NCBI GenBank assembly: GCA_963753485.1
Contig: CAVWCL010000014.1
Coordinates: forward strand, 87,764 to 151,763
Source of the DNA: CAWDLX01 sp963753485
GTDB taxonomy: Bacteria; Actinomycetota; Actinomycetes; Mycobacteriales; Micromonosporaceae
Reading direction: 5' to 3'
DNA: 64,000 nucleotides
The notes below the pieces were generated by a model. That model did not search any database and had not been told where the DNA came from. It saw only the letters and a program-made list of their open reading frames with translations. Of this stretch, positions 19,193 to 27,541 are shown one piece after another; within the stretch, counting starts at the first letter, position 1; the number at the start of each line of letters is the position of its first letter. The position numbers and the translations under genes are program-made.

Positions 19193-20381
19193 GCCGATTG
19201 AGCTGGACGCCGCCGACCTGCGAGCGCGGGTCGCCGAGTTCCTCGCCGGGCACGACCCAGCCAGCACCGACCGGATGGCGTTCCTGCGGGCCCGTTTCGA
19301 CGCCGGCCTGGCGTGGGTGCATTTCCCGCCCGGTCTTGGCGGGCTGGGCGCCGCCCGAAGCGGGCAGAGCGTGGTGGAGGCCGCATTCACCGCGGCCGGT
19401 GCCCCGGACAACAACCCGCGCCGCATCGGCATCGGACTTGGCATGGCCGCCCCGACGATCCTGGTGCACGGAACCGATGAGCAGCGGGCCCGCTACCTTC
19501 GTCCACTCTGGACCGGCGAAGAGGTCTGGTGCCAGCTGTTCAGCGAGCCGGGCGCCGGATCCGACCTCGCCGGGATGGGCACCCGGGCGGTCCTGGCCGG
19601 CGATGACTGGATCGTCAACGGGCAGAAGGTGTGGACCTCGATGGCGCACGAGGCGCGGTGGGGGTTGCTGGTCGTCCGCAGCGACCCGGCGGTGCCCAAG
19701 CACCAGGGCCTGACCTACCTGGTGGCCGACATGACCGCGCCGGGCGTTGAGGTCCGCCCACTGCGCCAGATCACCGGCGAGGCGGAGTTCAACGAGGTGT
19801 TCTTCACCGACGTGCGGGTCACTGACGCCAACCGGCTCGGTGCGGTCGGCGACGGCTGGCGGGTCGCGCAGACCACGCTGATGAACGAGCGGGTGGCGAT
19901 CGGCGGGTTCTCGCTGCCCCGTGACCGCGGCCTCACCGCCACCCTGGGCGACACCTGGCGCTCCCGCCCCGATCTGCGCACGCCCGGGATGCACGACGCC
20001 GTGCTGCGGGTGTGGGTCGCGGCCGAGGTGGCCCGCCTCGCCGGCGAGCGGCTGCGCCAGCAGCTCGCCGCCGGCCAGCCCGGCCCCGAGGGTTCGGCGC
20101 AGAAGTACGTCTTCGCCCGCCTCAACCAGGAGATCACCGGTCTGGAGTTCGAGCTCGACGGGGTCGACGCGCTGCGCTATTCGGACTGGTCCATGCGGCG
20201 CCCGGTCGACGTTGACATGTTCAGCCGGGAGGTGGGCTACCGCTACCTGCGGGCGAAGGGAAATTCGATCGAAGGGGGCACGTCGGAGATCCTGCGGACC
20301 ATCATCGCCGAACGGGTGCTGGGACTGCCGCCGGAGATCCGGGTGGACAAGGACCTGGCCTGGAAGGACCTACCCCGATGA
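19176..20381 (+). CDS. Acyl-CoA dehydrogenase, larger subunit of a probable pair
   Basis: 401 residues. Motifs: WCQLFSEPGAGSDLAGMGTRA, VNGQKVWTSMAHEA, EVFFTDVRV and the C-terminal KGNSIEGGTSEILRTIIAERVLGLP. It starts at GTG 19176 (or 19185) inside the end of the preceding SDR. The stop overlaps the ATG of a second, shorter dehydrogenase. Back-to-back overlapping ACAD genes of unequal length often encode alpha2beta2 heterotetramers in steroid and branched-lipid breakdown; that assembly is inferred here. Confidence 0.9.
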   Translation: MAPVPEPIELDAADLRARVAEFLAGHDPASTDRMAFLRARFDAGLAWVHFPPGLGGLGAARSGQSVVEAAFTAAGAPDNNPRRIGIGLGMAAPTILVHGTDEQRARYLRPLWTGEEVWCQLFSEPGAGSDLAGMGTRAVLAGDDWIVNGQKVWTSMAHEARWGLLVVRSDPAVPKHQGLTYLVADMTAPGVEVRPLRQITGEAEFNEVFFTDVRVTDANRLGAVGDGWRVAQTTLMNERVAIGGFSLPRDRGLTATLGDTWRSRPDLRTPGMHDAVLRVWVAAEVARLAGERLRQQLAAGQPGPEGSAQKYVFARLNQEITGLEFELDGVDALRYSDWSMRRPVDVDMFSREVGYRYLRAKGNSIEGGTSEILRTIIAERVLGLPPEIRVDKDLAWKDLPR

Positions 20382-21481
20382 CTGACCTGCGCTACGGCGA
20401 GGTAGAGACGCAGCTGCGCACGAGCGTGCGGGATCTGCTCGCCGAGCGCGCCCCGCTGAGCGGGGTGCTGTCCCGCCTGGAGAGCGGGGAGGCGTTCGAC
20501 GCCGCACTGTGGCGAACGCTCGCCGGCGGGATGGGTCTGGCTGGGGTGGCCGTGCCGGAGCGCCTCGGCGGTGGCGGCGGGAGCCTGCGCGAGGCAGCGG
20601 TGGTGCTCGAGGAGCTGGGTCGGGCGGTGACCCCGGTGCCGTACCTGTCCAGCGCGGTGGTCGCCACCGCCACCCTGCTCGCCGCGGGCGAGGCCGATCT
20701 GGTGCCCACGCTCGCCGCCGGGGAGAGCGTGGCCGTGCTCGCGGTACCGCTGGCGCAGGCGCCGGGAACCCCGCGGCCCGGCATCGAGTCCGCCGACGGC
20801 CGGCTCGCCGGCACCGTGCCGGCGGTGGCCGACGCGCTCGCCGCGGACATTCTGCTGGTGCCGGCCCGCGACGGGCTCTACGCGGTGGACGCGACCGCCG
20901 ATGGGGTACGCCGGGCGCCGGTGGTGAGCTTCGACCTCACCCGGCCACTGGCCGACCTGACCCTCGACGGCGCCGCCGGCCGGCTGGTCGCCCCGGGCGC
21001 GCCGGCTGCGGCCGCAGTCGAGAAGGGGCTCACCGTCGGCGCCGCGCTGCTCGCCTCCGAGCAGCTCGGCCTGGCCGAGTGGTGCCTGGACACCACGGTC
21101 GAGTACGCCAAGGTGCGCTACCAGTTCGGCCGGCCCATCGGCTCCTTCCAGGCGATCAAGCACCGGTTGGCCGACGTGTGGGTGGAGATCACCCAGGCCC
21201 GGGCGGCGGCCCGGTACGCCGCGCACTGCGCCGCCACCGATGACCCGGACCTACCGGTCGCGGCCGCGCTCGCCCAGGCGTACTGCTCGCCGGTCGCGGT
21301 CCGGGCCGCCGAGGAGTGCGTCCAGCTGCACGGCGGGATCGGCTTCACCTGGGAGCATCCGGCCCACCTGTTCCTGAAGCGGGCCAAGGCCGACGCGCTC
21401 GCGTTCGGCACTGCCGACCGGCACCGGCTGGCGCTGGCCGCCCTGGTCGACCTGCCACCGGCGCCGTCGGCTCAGGTGTAG
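20378..21481 (+). CDS. Acyl-CoA dehydrogenase, smaller subunit of a probable pair
   Basis: 367 residues of the same family, but the N-terminal FAD region is divergent: the usual TEP/SEPGAGSD motif is not found, and an Ala-rich stretch is present instead. The C-terminal half is conserved (YAKVRYQFGRPIGSFQAIKHRLADV, AEECVQLHGGIGFTWEHPAHLFLKRAKAD). Loss of one FAD-binding motif is what one expects for the structural partner in a heteromeric ACAD. ATGA overlap with the larger subunit gene; tail-to-tail 10-bp overlap with the MaoC gene. Confidence 0.88.
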   Translation: MTDLRYGEVETQLRTSVRDLLAERAPLSGVLSRLESGEAFDAALWRTLAGGMGLAGVAVPERLGGGGGSLREAAVVLEELGRAVTPVPYLSSAVVATATLLAAGEADLVPTLAAGESVAVLAVPLAQAPGTPRPGIESADGRLAGTVPAVADALAADILLVPARDGLYAVDATADGVRRAPVVSFDLTRPLADLTLDGAAGRLVAPGAPAAAAVEKGLTVGAALLASEQLGLAEWCLDTTVEYAKVRYQFGRPIGSFQAIKHRLADVWVEITQARAAARYAAHCAATDDPDLPVAAALAQAYCSPVAVRAAEECVQLHGGIGFTWEHPAHLFLKRAKADALAFGTADRHRLALAALVDLPPAPSAQV

Positions 21482-21924
21482 TACCGGGAGACGGTTTCGG
21501 CGACGCAGCATGGCTTCTCGCCGCCGTCGCGCTCGACCGTCACCTCGCTGACGACGTGCACACCACCGGGGATCTCCTCGACCGAGGCCAGCCGTACGCC
21601 GGCCCGGACCTTGCTCCCGGTCGGCAGCGGGGCCGGGAAACGCACCCGGTTGAGCCCATAGTTCACGCCCATCCGGATGCCGCCGACCCGGTACACCTGT
21701 ACCGCCAGCATCGGGATGATCGAGAGGGTCAGGTACCCGTGGGCCACCGTGCTACCGAACGGCCCGTGCGCGGCGGCCTGCGGGTCGACGTGGATCCACT
21801 GGTGGTCGCCGGTCGCATCGGCGAACGCGTTCACCTGCTCCTGGGTCACCGTGTGCCAGTCGCTGTAGCCCAGGTGCTCGCCGACCGCCGATGCCAGTTC
21901 GGCCAGTGACTCGAAAGTCCTCAC
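21472..21924 (-). CDS. MaoC-like (R)-enoyl-CoA hydratase
   Basis: 150 residues, one hot-dog domain with the hydratase-2 signature FADATGDHQWIHVDPQAA, containing the catalytic Asp and His, and FGSTVAHGYLTLSII. The GTG at 21924 has AGGAGG 6 nt upstream and the protein then has the usual family length; an upstream in-frame ATG is rejected. It would hydrate enoyl-CoA made by the neighbouring acyl-CoA dehydrogenases, although it is on the opposite strand. Confidence 0.88.
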   Translation of the reverse strand: MRTFESLAELASAVGEHLGYSDWHTVTQEQVNAFADATGDHQWIHVDPQAAAHGPFGSTVAHGYLTLSIIPMLAVQVYRVGGIRMGVNYGLNRVRFPAPLPTGSKVRAGVRLASVEEIPGGVHVVSEVTVERDGGEKPCCVAETVSRYYT

Positions 21925-21989
21925 CCGCTGCCTCCTCGTTTGACGCACCCACAGTGTCATTACCTCGTCGGGGGCGTCAACGCGCTTGT

Positions 21990-22004
21990 GTTAAGAGTCT
22001 TTAC
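21990..22004. promoter_or_regulatory. Imperfect palindrome before the GH20 gene, candidate operator
   Basis: GTTAAGA-G-TCTTTAC is a near-perfect inverted repeat (6 of 7 positions) in an AT-rich patch 11-25 bp upstream of the GTG at 22015. It overlaps a TACAGT -10-like box (22002-22007). It is reminiscent of amino-sugar operator palindromes in actinomycetes, an analogy I cannot test here. Confidence 0.4.
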
Positions 22005-22020
22005 AGTAAACAATGTGAGC

Positions 22021-23517
22021 ATGGACCACCCGATCCGGCGCCGACCGGCGTTGACCGACGTCGTGCCGGCGCCGGCCCTGGTGCGCCCGGACGACGGCGC
22101 CGGGTTCGAGCTCGATACCGCAGTGGGCGTCGTCGTTGCGGCCGGAGAACCCGAGGTGGCCACCATCGCTCGGCGGGCCGCTACCCTCATCGGCGACGCG
22201 CTCGGCGCCGAGGTGCCGGTCCTCGCCGGCACCGGCGGGTCGCCGGGCGCGGTCGCGCTGACGCTGGCCGACGACCTGCGCGACCTCGGCGACGAGGGCT
22301 ACACACTGCAGGTATCCCGATCCGGTGTCTCGATCCGGGCCGGGACCCCGGCCGGCCTGTACTACGGGGTGCAGACGCTCGCGCAACTGCTGCCCCCGGC
22401 GCCGGCACCGCACTGGATCGTCCCGGGTGGACAGATCCGCGACACCCCCCGGTTCCCGTACCGCGGGGTGATGCTCGACGTGGCCCGCCACTTCTTCGAT
22501 GTCGCCGCCGTCAAACGGCTGATCGACCTGTCCGCCGGCCACAAGCTGAACCACCTCCACCTGCACCTCACCGACGACCAGGGCTGGCGGCTCGCGATCC
22601 GGTCCTGGCCGCGGCTGACCACCTACGGCGGGGCCACCGAGGTGGGTGGCGGAGAGGGCGGCTGGTACCACCAGGACGACTACCGCGACACCGTCGCCTA
22701 TGCGGCCGCCCATCAGGTCACCGTGGTCCCCGAAATCGACCTTCCCGGGCATACCAACGCGGCCCTGGCCTCCTACGCCGAGCTCAACCCGAGCGGCGTC
22801 GCCCCGGCCCGCTACACCGGCACCGAGGTCGGGTTCAGCTCGCTGGCGGCCGACCGCGAAATGACCTACCGCTTCCTGGACGCCGTCGTCGGCGAGGTGG
22901 CTGCCCTCACCCCCGGCCGGTACCTGCACATCGGCGGCGACGAGGCACTGAGTATGAGCGCCGAGGAGTACGCGACGATCGTGACCCGGGCCCAGGACAT
23001 CGTGGCCGCGCACGGCAAGACGGTGATCGCCTGGCATGAGGCGGTCCGGTCGAAGCTGGCCGGGACGACCGTGCTGCAGTTCTGGGGCACCACACCGGAT
23101 GCCCCCGAGGTGGTCGCCGCGGGCAACCGGGGTCACCGGATCATCATGTCGCCGGCGAACCGCTCCTATCTGGACATGAAGTACGACGCCGACAGCCCCG
23201 TCGGGTTGGACTGGGCCGGGTACGTCGGGCTGGCCGACGCGTACGGCTGGGATCCGGCCGGCTACCTGCCTGGCCTCGATCCGGCGGCGATCCTGGGCGT
23301 CGAATGTCCGCTGTGGACAGAGACGGTGCGCACGGTGCGCGACATCGAGTACCTGGCCTTCCCGCGGCTGGTGGCCGTGGCCGAGCTCGGCTGGTCGCCG
23401 CCGGCGACGCGGGACTGGACCGACTTCCGGCGCCGGGTCGGCGCCCAGGCGCCCCGGTGGCGGGCGCTGGACCTGGCCTACCACCGTACGACCGAGGTGG
23501 AGTGGGTCGACGGCTGA
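22021..23517 (+). CDS. Beta-N-acetylhexosaminidase, glycoside hydrolase family 20
   Basis: 498 residues. An N-terminal GH20b-like domain (about 1-135) precedes a GH20 TIM barrel with FPYRGVMLDVARHFF, LNHLHLHLTDDQGWRL, VPEIDLPGHTNAAL and the catalytic pair in YLHIGGDEAL. It releases terminal GlcNAc/GalNAc from chito-oligosaccharides or glycans by substrate-assisted catalysis. No signal peptide is present, so it is probably cytoplasmic and acts on imported oligosaccharides. The start is ATG 22021, or GTG 22015 two codons upstream in a leaderless arrangement. Confidence 0.93.
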   Translation: MDHPIRRRPALTDVVPAPALVRPDDGAGFELDTAVGVVVAAGEPEVATIARRAATLIGDALGAEVPVLAGTGGSPGAVALTLADDLRDLGDEGYTLQVSRSGVSIRAGTPAGLYYGVQTLAQLLPPAPAPHWIVPGGQIRDTPRFPYRGVMLDVARHFFDVAAVKRLIDLSAGHKLNHLHLHLTDDQGWRLAIRSWPRLTTYGGATEVGGGEGGWYHQDDYRDTVAYAAAHQVTVVPEIDLPGHTNAALASYAELNPSGVAPARYTGTEVGFSSLAADREMTYRFLDAVVGEVAALTPGRYLHIGGDEALSMSAEEYATIVTRAQDIVAAHGKTVIAWHEAVRSKLAGTTVLQFWGTTPDAPEVVAAGNRGHRIIMSPANRSYLDMKYDADSPVGLDWAGYVGLADAYGWDPAGYLPGLDPAAILGVECPLWTETVRTVRDIEYLAFPRLVAVAELGWSPPATRDWTDFRRRVGAQAPRWRALDLAYHRTTEVEWVDG

Positions 23518-23542
23518 CGCGCGCAGGCTACGCTGGCGGCCG

Positions 23543-24235
23543 ATGCCCCCCCGCACGAGCGCCCCGCACGTCCTGGTCGTCGACGACGACGAGCCGATCG
23601 CGGCCGCGCTGCGCCGGGCGCTGGAGTACGAAGGCTTGCGGGTCACGATCGCGCGGGACGGCCCGGGCGCCCTGGACGCGGCCGGTCGGGATGCGCCGGA
23701 TCTGGTGGTGTTGGACCTCATGTTGCCCGGCCTGGACGGGCTCACGGTGTGCCAGCGGCTGCGTTCCAGCCACGCCAGCACCCTGGTGCTCATGCTCACC
23801 GCGCGCGACGCGACCGCCGACCGGGTCCGGGGCCTGGACGCGGGAGCGGATGACTACCTGGTCAAGCCGTTCGCCTACGAGGAGCTACTGGCCCGGGTAC
23901 GCGCGCTCCTGCGCCGCGGACCCAACGGCGGCACCGGCGTCCTGTGCTTCGACGACCTGCGCCTGGACCCGGCCGCCCATGAGGTGTACCGGGGTCAGCG
24001 CCCGGTCGAGCTCACCGCGCAGGAGTTCGAGCTGCTGCGCCATTTCCTGGCCCACCCCCGCCAGGTGCTCACCCGCGGCCAGCTGCTCGATGCCGTCTGG
24101 GGGCTGCCGGTGGCCACCGCGAGCAATGTCGTCGACGTCTACGTCGGCTACCTGCGCACCAAGCTGGAGGCCGATAGCGAGCCACGGCTGCTGCACACCG
24201 TGCGGGGCGTGGGTTACGTGCTGCGGGCGGGCTAG
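23543..24235 (+). CDS. OmpR-type response regulator
   Basis: 230 residues. The receiver domain has VVDDDEP, phospho-acceptor VLDLMLPGLDG and LVKPFAYEE. The winged-helix output domain has ELTAQEFELLRHFLAHPRQVLTR, NVVDVYVGYLRTKL and LLHTVRGVGYVLR. No Shine-Dalgarno is seen before the ATG. A TACGCT box about 10 nt upstream suggests a leaderless mRNA. The gene abuts its histidine kinase with no gap. The target is unknown; the GH20 gene lies 25 bp upstream on the same strand. Confidence 0.93.
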   Translation: MPPRTSAPHVLVVDDDEPIAAALRRALEYEGLRVTIARDGPGALDAAGRDAPDLVVLDLMLPGLDGLTVCQRLRSSHASTLVLMLTARDATADRVRGLDAGADDYLVKPFAYEELLARVRALLRRGPNGGTGVLCFDDLRLDPAAHEVYRGQRPVELTAQEFELLRHFLAHPRQVLTRGQLLDAVWGLPVATASNVVDVYVGYLRTKLEADSEPRLLHTVRGVGYVLRAG

Positions 24236-25717
24236 ATGTCGATCCGTACCCGGATCACGCTGGTCGGCGTCGGCATCGTCACCGTGGTCATCTGCTGCCT
24301 GTCGACATCGCTCTTCGCACTGATCTCGCGGGGGTTGGACGCCGACCGGGACACCCAGCTCGCGGCGCGGGCCGACGCCGCCGCGGCCAGCATTGCCGCC
24401 GCCGACGCGGGCGCCTTCGCGCCGAGCCGAGCGCTGGCGCCGGTCGACCCACGCTCCAGTGTGGACGTGTTCGTCATGGTACTGGCGGCGGACGGTTCGG
24501 TCATCTCGTCAACCGGCGCGATCGACGGCCGCCCGCCGGCGGTTCCCGGAGAGGTCCTGGCCGCCGCCCGCCGTGACGGGGCCGCCGCCAGCTCCATCCC
24601 GATCACGGGAGGGGCGAAGGACGAGACGGTCCGGATCCAGGTGCGCCTGTGGAGCCGAACCGATCTCGGCCGGTCGGGTTATGTGGTGGCCGCCCAGACC
24701 AGCCGCAAGGTGGGGCAGGACCGGGCCGGGCTGGTGGTGCTCTTCGTGGTCTCCGGCCTGATCACGTTCGTCGCCGCCGCGGTCGCGGTCTGGGTGGCCA
24801 CCGGTCGCGCGCTGCGTCCGCTGCGTCAGACGGCCGCCCTGGCCGACGAGGTCGGCCGCTCCCAGGACCTGAGCCGGCGGCTGCCGGCGGTCACCGCCCG
24901 GGACGCGGTGGGGCGGCTGACGACCAGCTTCAACGCGATGATGGATCGGCTCGAGGAGGCGTACGGGCGGGTGGCAGGCGCGCTGGCGGCGCAACAGCGG
25001 TTCACCGCGGACGCCTCGCACGAGTTGCGCACACCGCTCACCACGGTGCGCAACAACGCCGAGTTCCTGCTCGCACATCCCGACGCCCAGGACGGCGATC
25101 GCGCGGCGGCGCTGCACGATATCGCCGGGGAGGCGGTGCGGATGAGCCGGCTCATCGACAACCTGCTCACGCTGGCCCGCGCCGACGGCGGATCCGGCCT
25201 GCGCACCGACCGGGTGGACCTGGTCGAGCTGACGGAGTCGGTGTGCCGGCAGGCCGCCGCGTTGCATCCGGGCCGGCAGATCGCCTTCGCGGGTACGCCG
25301 GCCCGGGCGGTGGCCGGCGACGACGACATGCTGCGTCAGCTCGTCTGGATCCTGCTGGACAACGCGGTGAAGTTCACCGCGGAGGGCGGCCGGGTCTGGG
25401 TCGCGGTGACCCAGCGCGGCGACCGCGTGGTGCTGACCATCGCCGACGACGGCGTCGGGATCCCGGCCGGGTCGCAGGAGCGCATCTTCGACCGGTTCTA
25501 CCGGGCGGACCCGGCGCGCAGCGGCCACGGGTCTGGCCTGGGATTGGCGATCGGTGCGTGGATTGCGCGGGAGCACGGCGGCACCATCGTCGCGGCGAAC
25601 AACGACCGTGGCGGCGCCACGTTCTCGGTCGACCTGCCCGCCGTGGTCGCCCCCGAGCAGCCGACTGCGCTGCTGGCCCTGCCGGCCGCCGAGGCCGGCG
25701 TCGTGGCTGCGTCCTGA
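24236..25717 (+). CDS. Sensor histidine kinase
   Basis: 493 residues. A first membrane span (about 8-30) is followed by a ~130-residue extracytoplasmic part, a second span (LVVLFVVSGLITFVAAAVAVWVA) and HAMP. The H-box is RFTADASHELRTPLTTVRNN, then ILLDNAVKFT, DDGVGIPAG and GSGLGLAIGAWIA. All catalytic boxes are intact. The ATG follows the regulator stop directly, so the two are cotranslated. The signal is not evident. Confidence 0.93.
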   Translation: MSIRTRITLVGVGIVTVVICCLSTSLFALISRGLDADRDTQLAARADAAAASIAAADAGAFAPSRALAPVDPRSSVDVFVMVLAADGSVISSTGAIDGRPPAVPGEVLAAARRDGAAASSIPITGGAKDETVRIQVRLWSRTDLGRSGYVVAAQTSRKVGQDRAGLVVLFVVSGLITFVAAAVAVWVATGRALRPLRQTAALADEVGRSQDLSRRLPAVTARDAVGRLTTSFNAMMDRLEEAYGRVAGALAAQQRFTADASHELRTPLTTVRNNAEFLLAHPDAQDGDRAAALHDIAGEAVRMSRLIDNLLTLARADGGSGLRTDRVDLVELTESVCRQAAALHPGRQIAFAGTPARAVAGDDDMLRQLVWILLDNAVKFTAEGGRVWVAVTQRGDRVVLTIADDGVGIPAGSQERIFDRFYRADPARSGHGSGLGLAIGAWIAREHGGTIVAANNDRGGATFSVDLPAVVAPEQPTALLALPAAEAGVVAAS

Positions 25718-25750
25718 CGGCCACCGGCTATCCGGACGTCGGGCCGCTTA

Positions 25751-26365
25751 TCAGGGCGTCACGCCGTCGCCGGCGGCGCGGATGGCCCTTCGGCGCAACC
25801 ACAGGGTGGTGAGGACCCCGGCGGCGACGGCCACCGCGAGCGCCACCCACGAGAAGTCCGCCAGCCACCGCTGCGCGACCACGCCCAGCCAGTACACGAC
25901 CAGACTGGTGCCGGTGGCCCAGATGATCCCGCCGGACGCGTTCGCGATCAGGAACTTGCGGTACGGCACCCGCAGGGCACCGGCCAGCGGTCCAGCTAGA
26001 ATGCGTAGCAAAGCAACAAATCGGCCAAAAAACACCGCCCACACGCCCCACCGCTCGAAGATCTTCTCGGCTCGGGCCAGCTGGGGCGGACCGAAGTGAC
26101 GTGGGAAGCGGCGGCCGAGGGCGAAGAGCAGCCGCCGCCCGCCGCGGTGGCCGAGCAGGTAGCCCAGGGAGTCGCCGACAATCGCCCCGGTCGACGCGGC
26201 CAGCGCCACCCAGCCGATGTTGGTGACCCCCGTCGACGCCAGCAGCGCCGCGCTGACCAGCGTAATCTCACCTGGCAGCGGCACCCCCATGCTCTCGGCG
26301 AGGATGATGCCGGCGACCACCAGGTAGACCATGAGCGGCGGCAGCCCGCTCAGCCAGCCGGACAC
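25751..26365 (-). CDS. DedA-family (SNARE-associated/VTT domain) membrane protein
   Basis: 204 residues with about five hydrophobic segments. Family hallmarks are ILAESMGVPLPGEITLVSAA near the N-terminus, VGDSLGYLLGHRGG and FFGRFVALLRILAGPLAGALRVPYRKFL. DedA proteins flip or recycle polyprenyl-phosphate or phospholipids and influence membrane potential; which applies here is unknown. Convergent with the histidine kinase gene. Confidence 0.92.
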   Translation of the reverse strand: MSGWLSGLPPLMVYLVVAGIILAESMGVPLPGEITLVSAALLASTGVTNIGWVALAASTGAIVGDSLGYLLGHRGGRRLLFALGRRFPRHFGPPQLARAEKIFERWGVWAVFFGRFVALLRILAGPLAGALRVPYRKFLIANASGGIIWATGTSLVVYWLGVVAQRWLADFSWVALAVAVAAGVLTTLWLRRRAIRAAGDGVTP

Positions 26366-26377
26366 CTCGGGGGTGGG

Positions 26378-26707
26378 CTAGGCGGTTTCGAAGACGCCGG
26401 CGTCAACCAGCCGCTTCTCCGTCTTGTCCCAGCCGTGGCTGGGATGGGCGGCCGCCAGGGCCACGAACTCGGCGCGCAGCTTGACCCCGTGGCCGGCCGC
26501 GGCCAGCACCCGGATCTCCTCGATGAACGCCTCGGAATCGGTGCGCAGGTGATCGGTGCGCCCGTTGGTGAGGTTCCGCACGTACGCGTGCTTGCCGGAG
26601 TTCAGCGGGATGATGTACTTGAACTCACCGAGCACGCTGAGGGCGCCGCCAGTGGCCTGGCCGGCGCGGACGGACGCGCGCGCGGTCTTTGAGGTATTGC
26701 TTGCCAC
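26378..26707 (-). CDS. Conserved-looking protein of unknown function
   Basis: 109 residues, soluble. The core is EFKYIIPLNSGKHAYVRNLTNGRTDHLRTDSEAFIEEIRVLAA. I do not recognise the family. The GTG at 26707 is supported by AGGAG 8 nt upstream. It ends 12 bp before the start of the DedA gene on the same strand, so the two may be cotranscribed. The even mix of charged and hydrophobic residues argues for a real protein. Confidence 0.7.
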   Translation of the reverse strand: MASNTSKTARASVRAGQATGGALSVLGEFKYIIPLNSGKHAYVRNLTNGRTDHLRTDSEAFIEEIRVLAAAGHGVKLRAEFVALAAAHPSHGWDKTEKRLVDAGVFETA

Positions 26708-26995
26708 GCGGATGACTCCTAGAAGACGACCGGCGGGACCTAGGTGGCGCCGGCGAGACGAACGGGGAGCGCGCCGGCACGCGCCGGCACGACCACTCTA
26801 TCCGATGCCCGCAGCCGAACATCCCGCCGGACGATGGCGTACCGGGCGTACCGCAGGCATCATGGAACCCGTCTGGGGGATGCGAGCGCATCCTTTCCCA
26901 CCCGGAGGCGTTTGATCGGTTAGCTGAGAGCGCACGCGGTGCCACCGCAGTCGAGGTCGTAGGGGAAGACGAACCTCGTCTGGTCGGAGGTGGCC

Positions 26996-27487
26996 GTGCC
27001 AACCCGTGGTGTCGTGTATGTGCACTCGGCCCCGCTCGCCGTGGCGCCCCACGTCGAGTGGGCGGTCGGGCGCGTCCTGGGCTCTCCGGTCCGCCTGCAG
27101 TGGTCCTCGCAGCCGGCCGATCCGTCCACCCGCCGGGCCGAGTGCTCCTGGTCGGGCAAGCCCGGCACCGGCGCCGAGTTCGCCGCCGCGCTGCGCGGCT
27201 GGCCGATGCTGCGCTACGAGGTCACCGAGGAGCCGAGCCCGGGGTACGACGGCGAGCGGTTCATGCACGTACCCGGTCGCGGGCTGTTCCGGGCGGCCGT
27301 GAGTGTGACCGGCGACCTCATGATCACCGAGGACCAGGTACGCAGTGTGCTGGCGACCGCCCGCGGTGGCGAGGCGGTGGCCCACGCGCTGCACAAGCTC
27401 CTCGGTACGGCCTGGGATGTCGAGCTCGAGCCGTACCGGCTCGCCGGCGACGGCGCGCCCGCGACCTGGCTGACCCAGGTGAGCTGA
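26996..27487 (+). CDS. DUF3145 family protein
   Basis: 163 residues matching the actinobacterial DUF3145 family from its first residues (PTRGVVYVHSAPLAVAPHVEWA) through LGSPVRLQWSSQPA to the C-terminal LLGTAWDVELEPYRLA. The GTG at 26996 lies 5 nt after GGAGG. The molecular role is not known. The preceding 288 bp hold no gene or clear signal. Confidence 0.88.
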   Translation: MPTRGVVYVHSAPLAVAPHVEWAVGRVLGSPVRLQWSSQPADPSTRRAECSWSGKPGTGAEFAAALRGWPMLRYEVTEEPSPGYDGERFMHVPGRGLFRAAVSVTGDLMITEDQVRSVLATARGGEAVAHALHKLLGTAWDVELEPYRLAGDGAPATWLTQVS

Positions 27488-27541
27488 TACCCGACCGCTG
27501 GTCGGGTGGGCGATGGGGTACCGGTGTGTGATGGTGGACCG

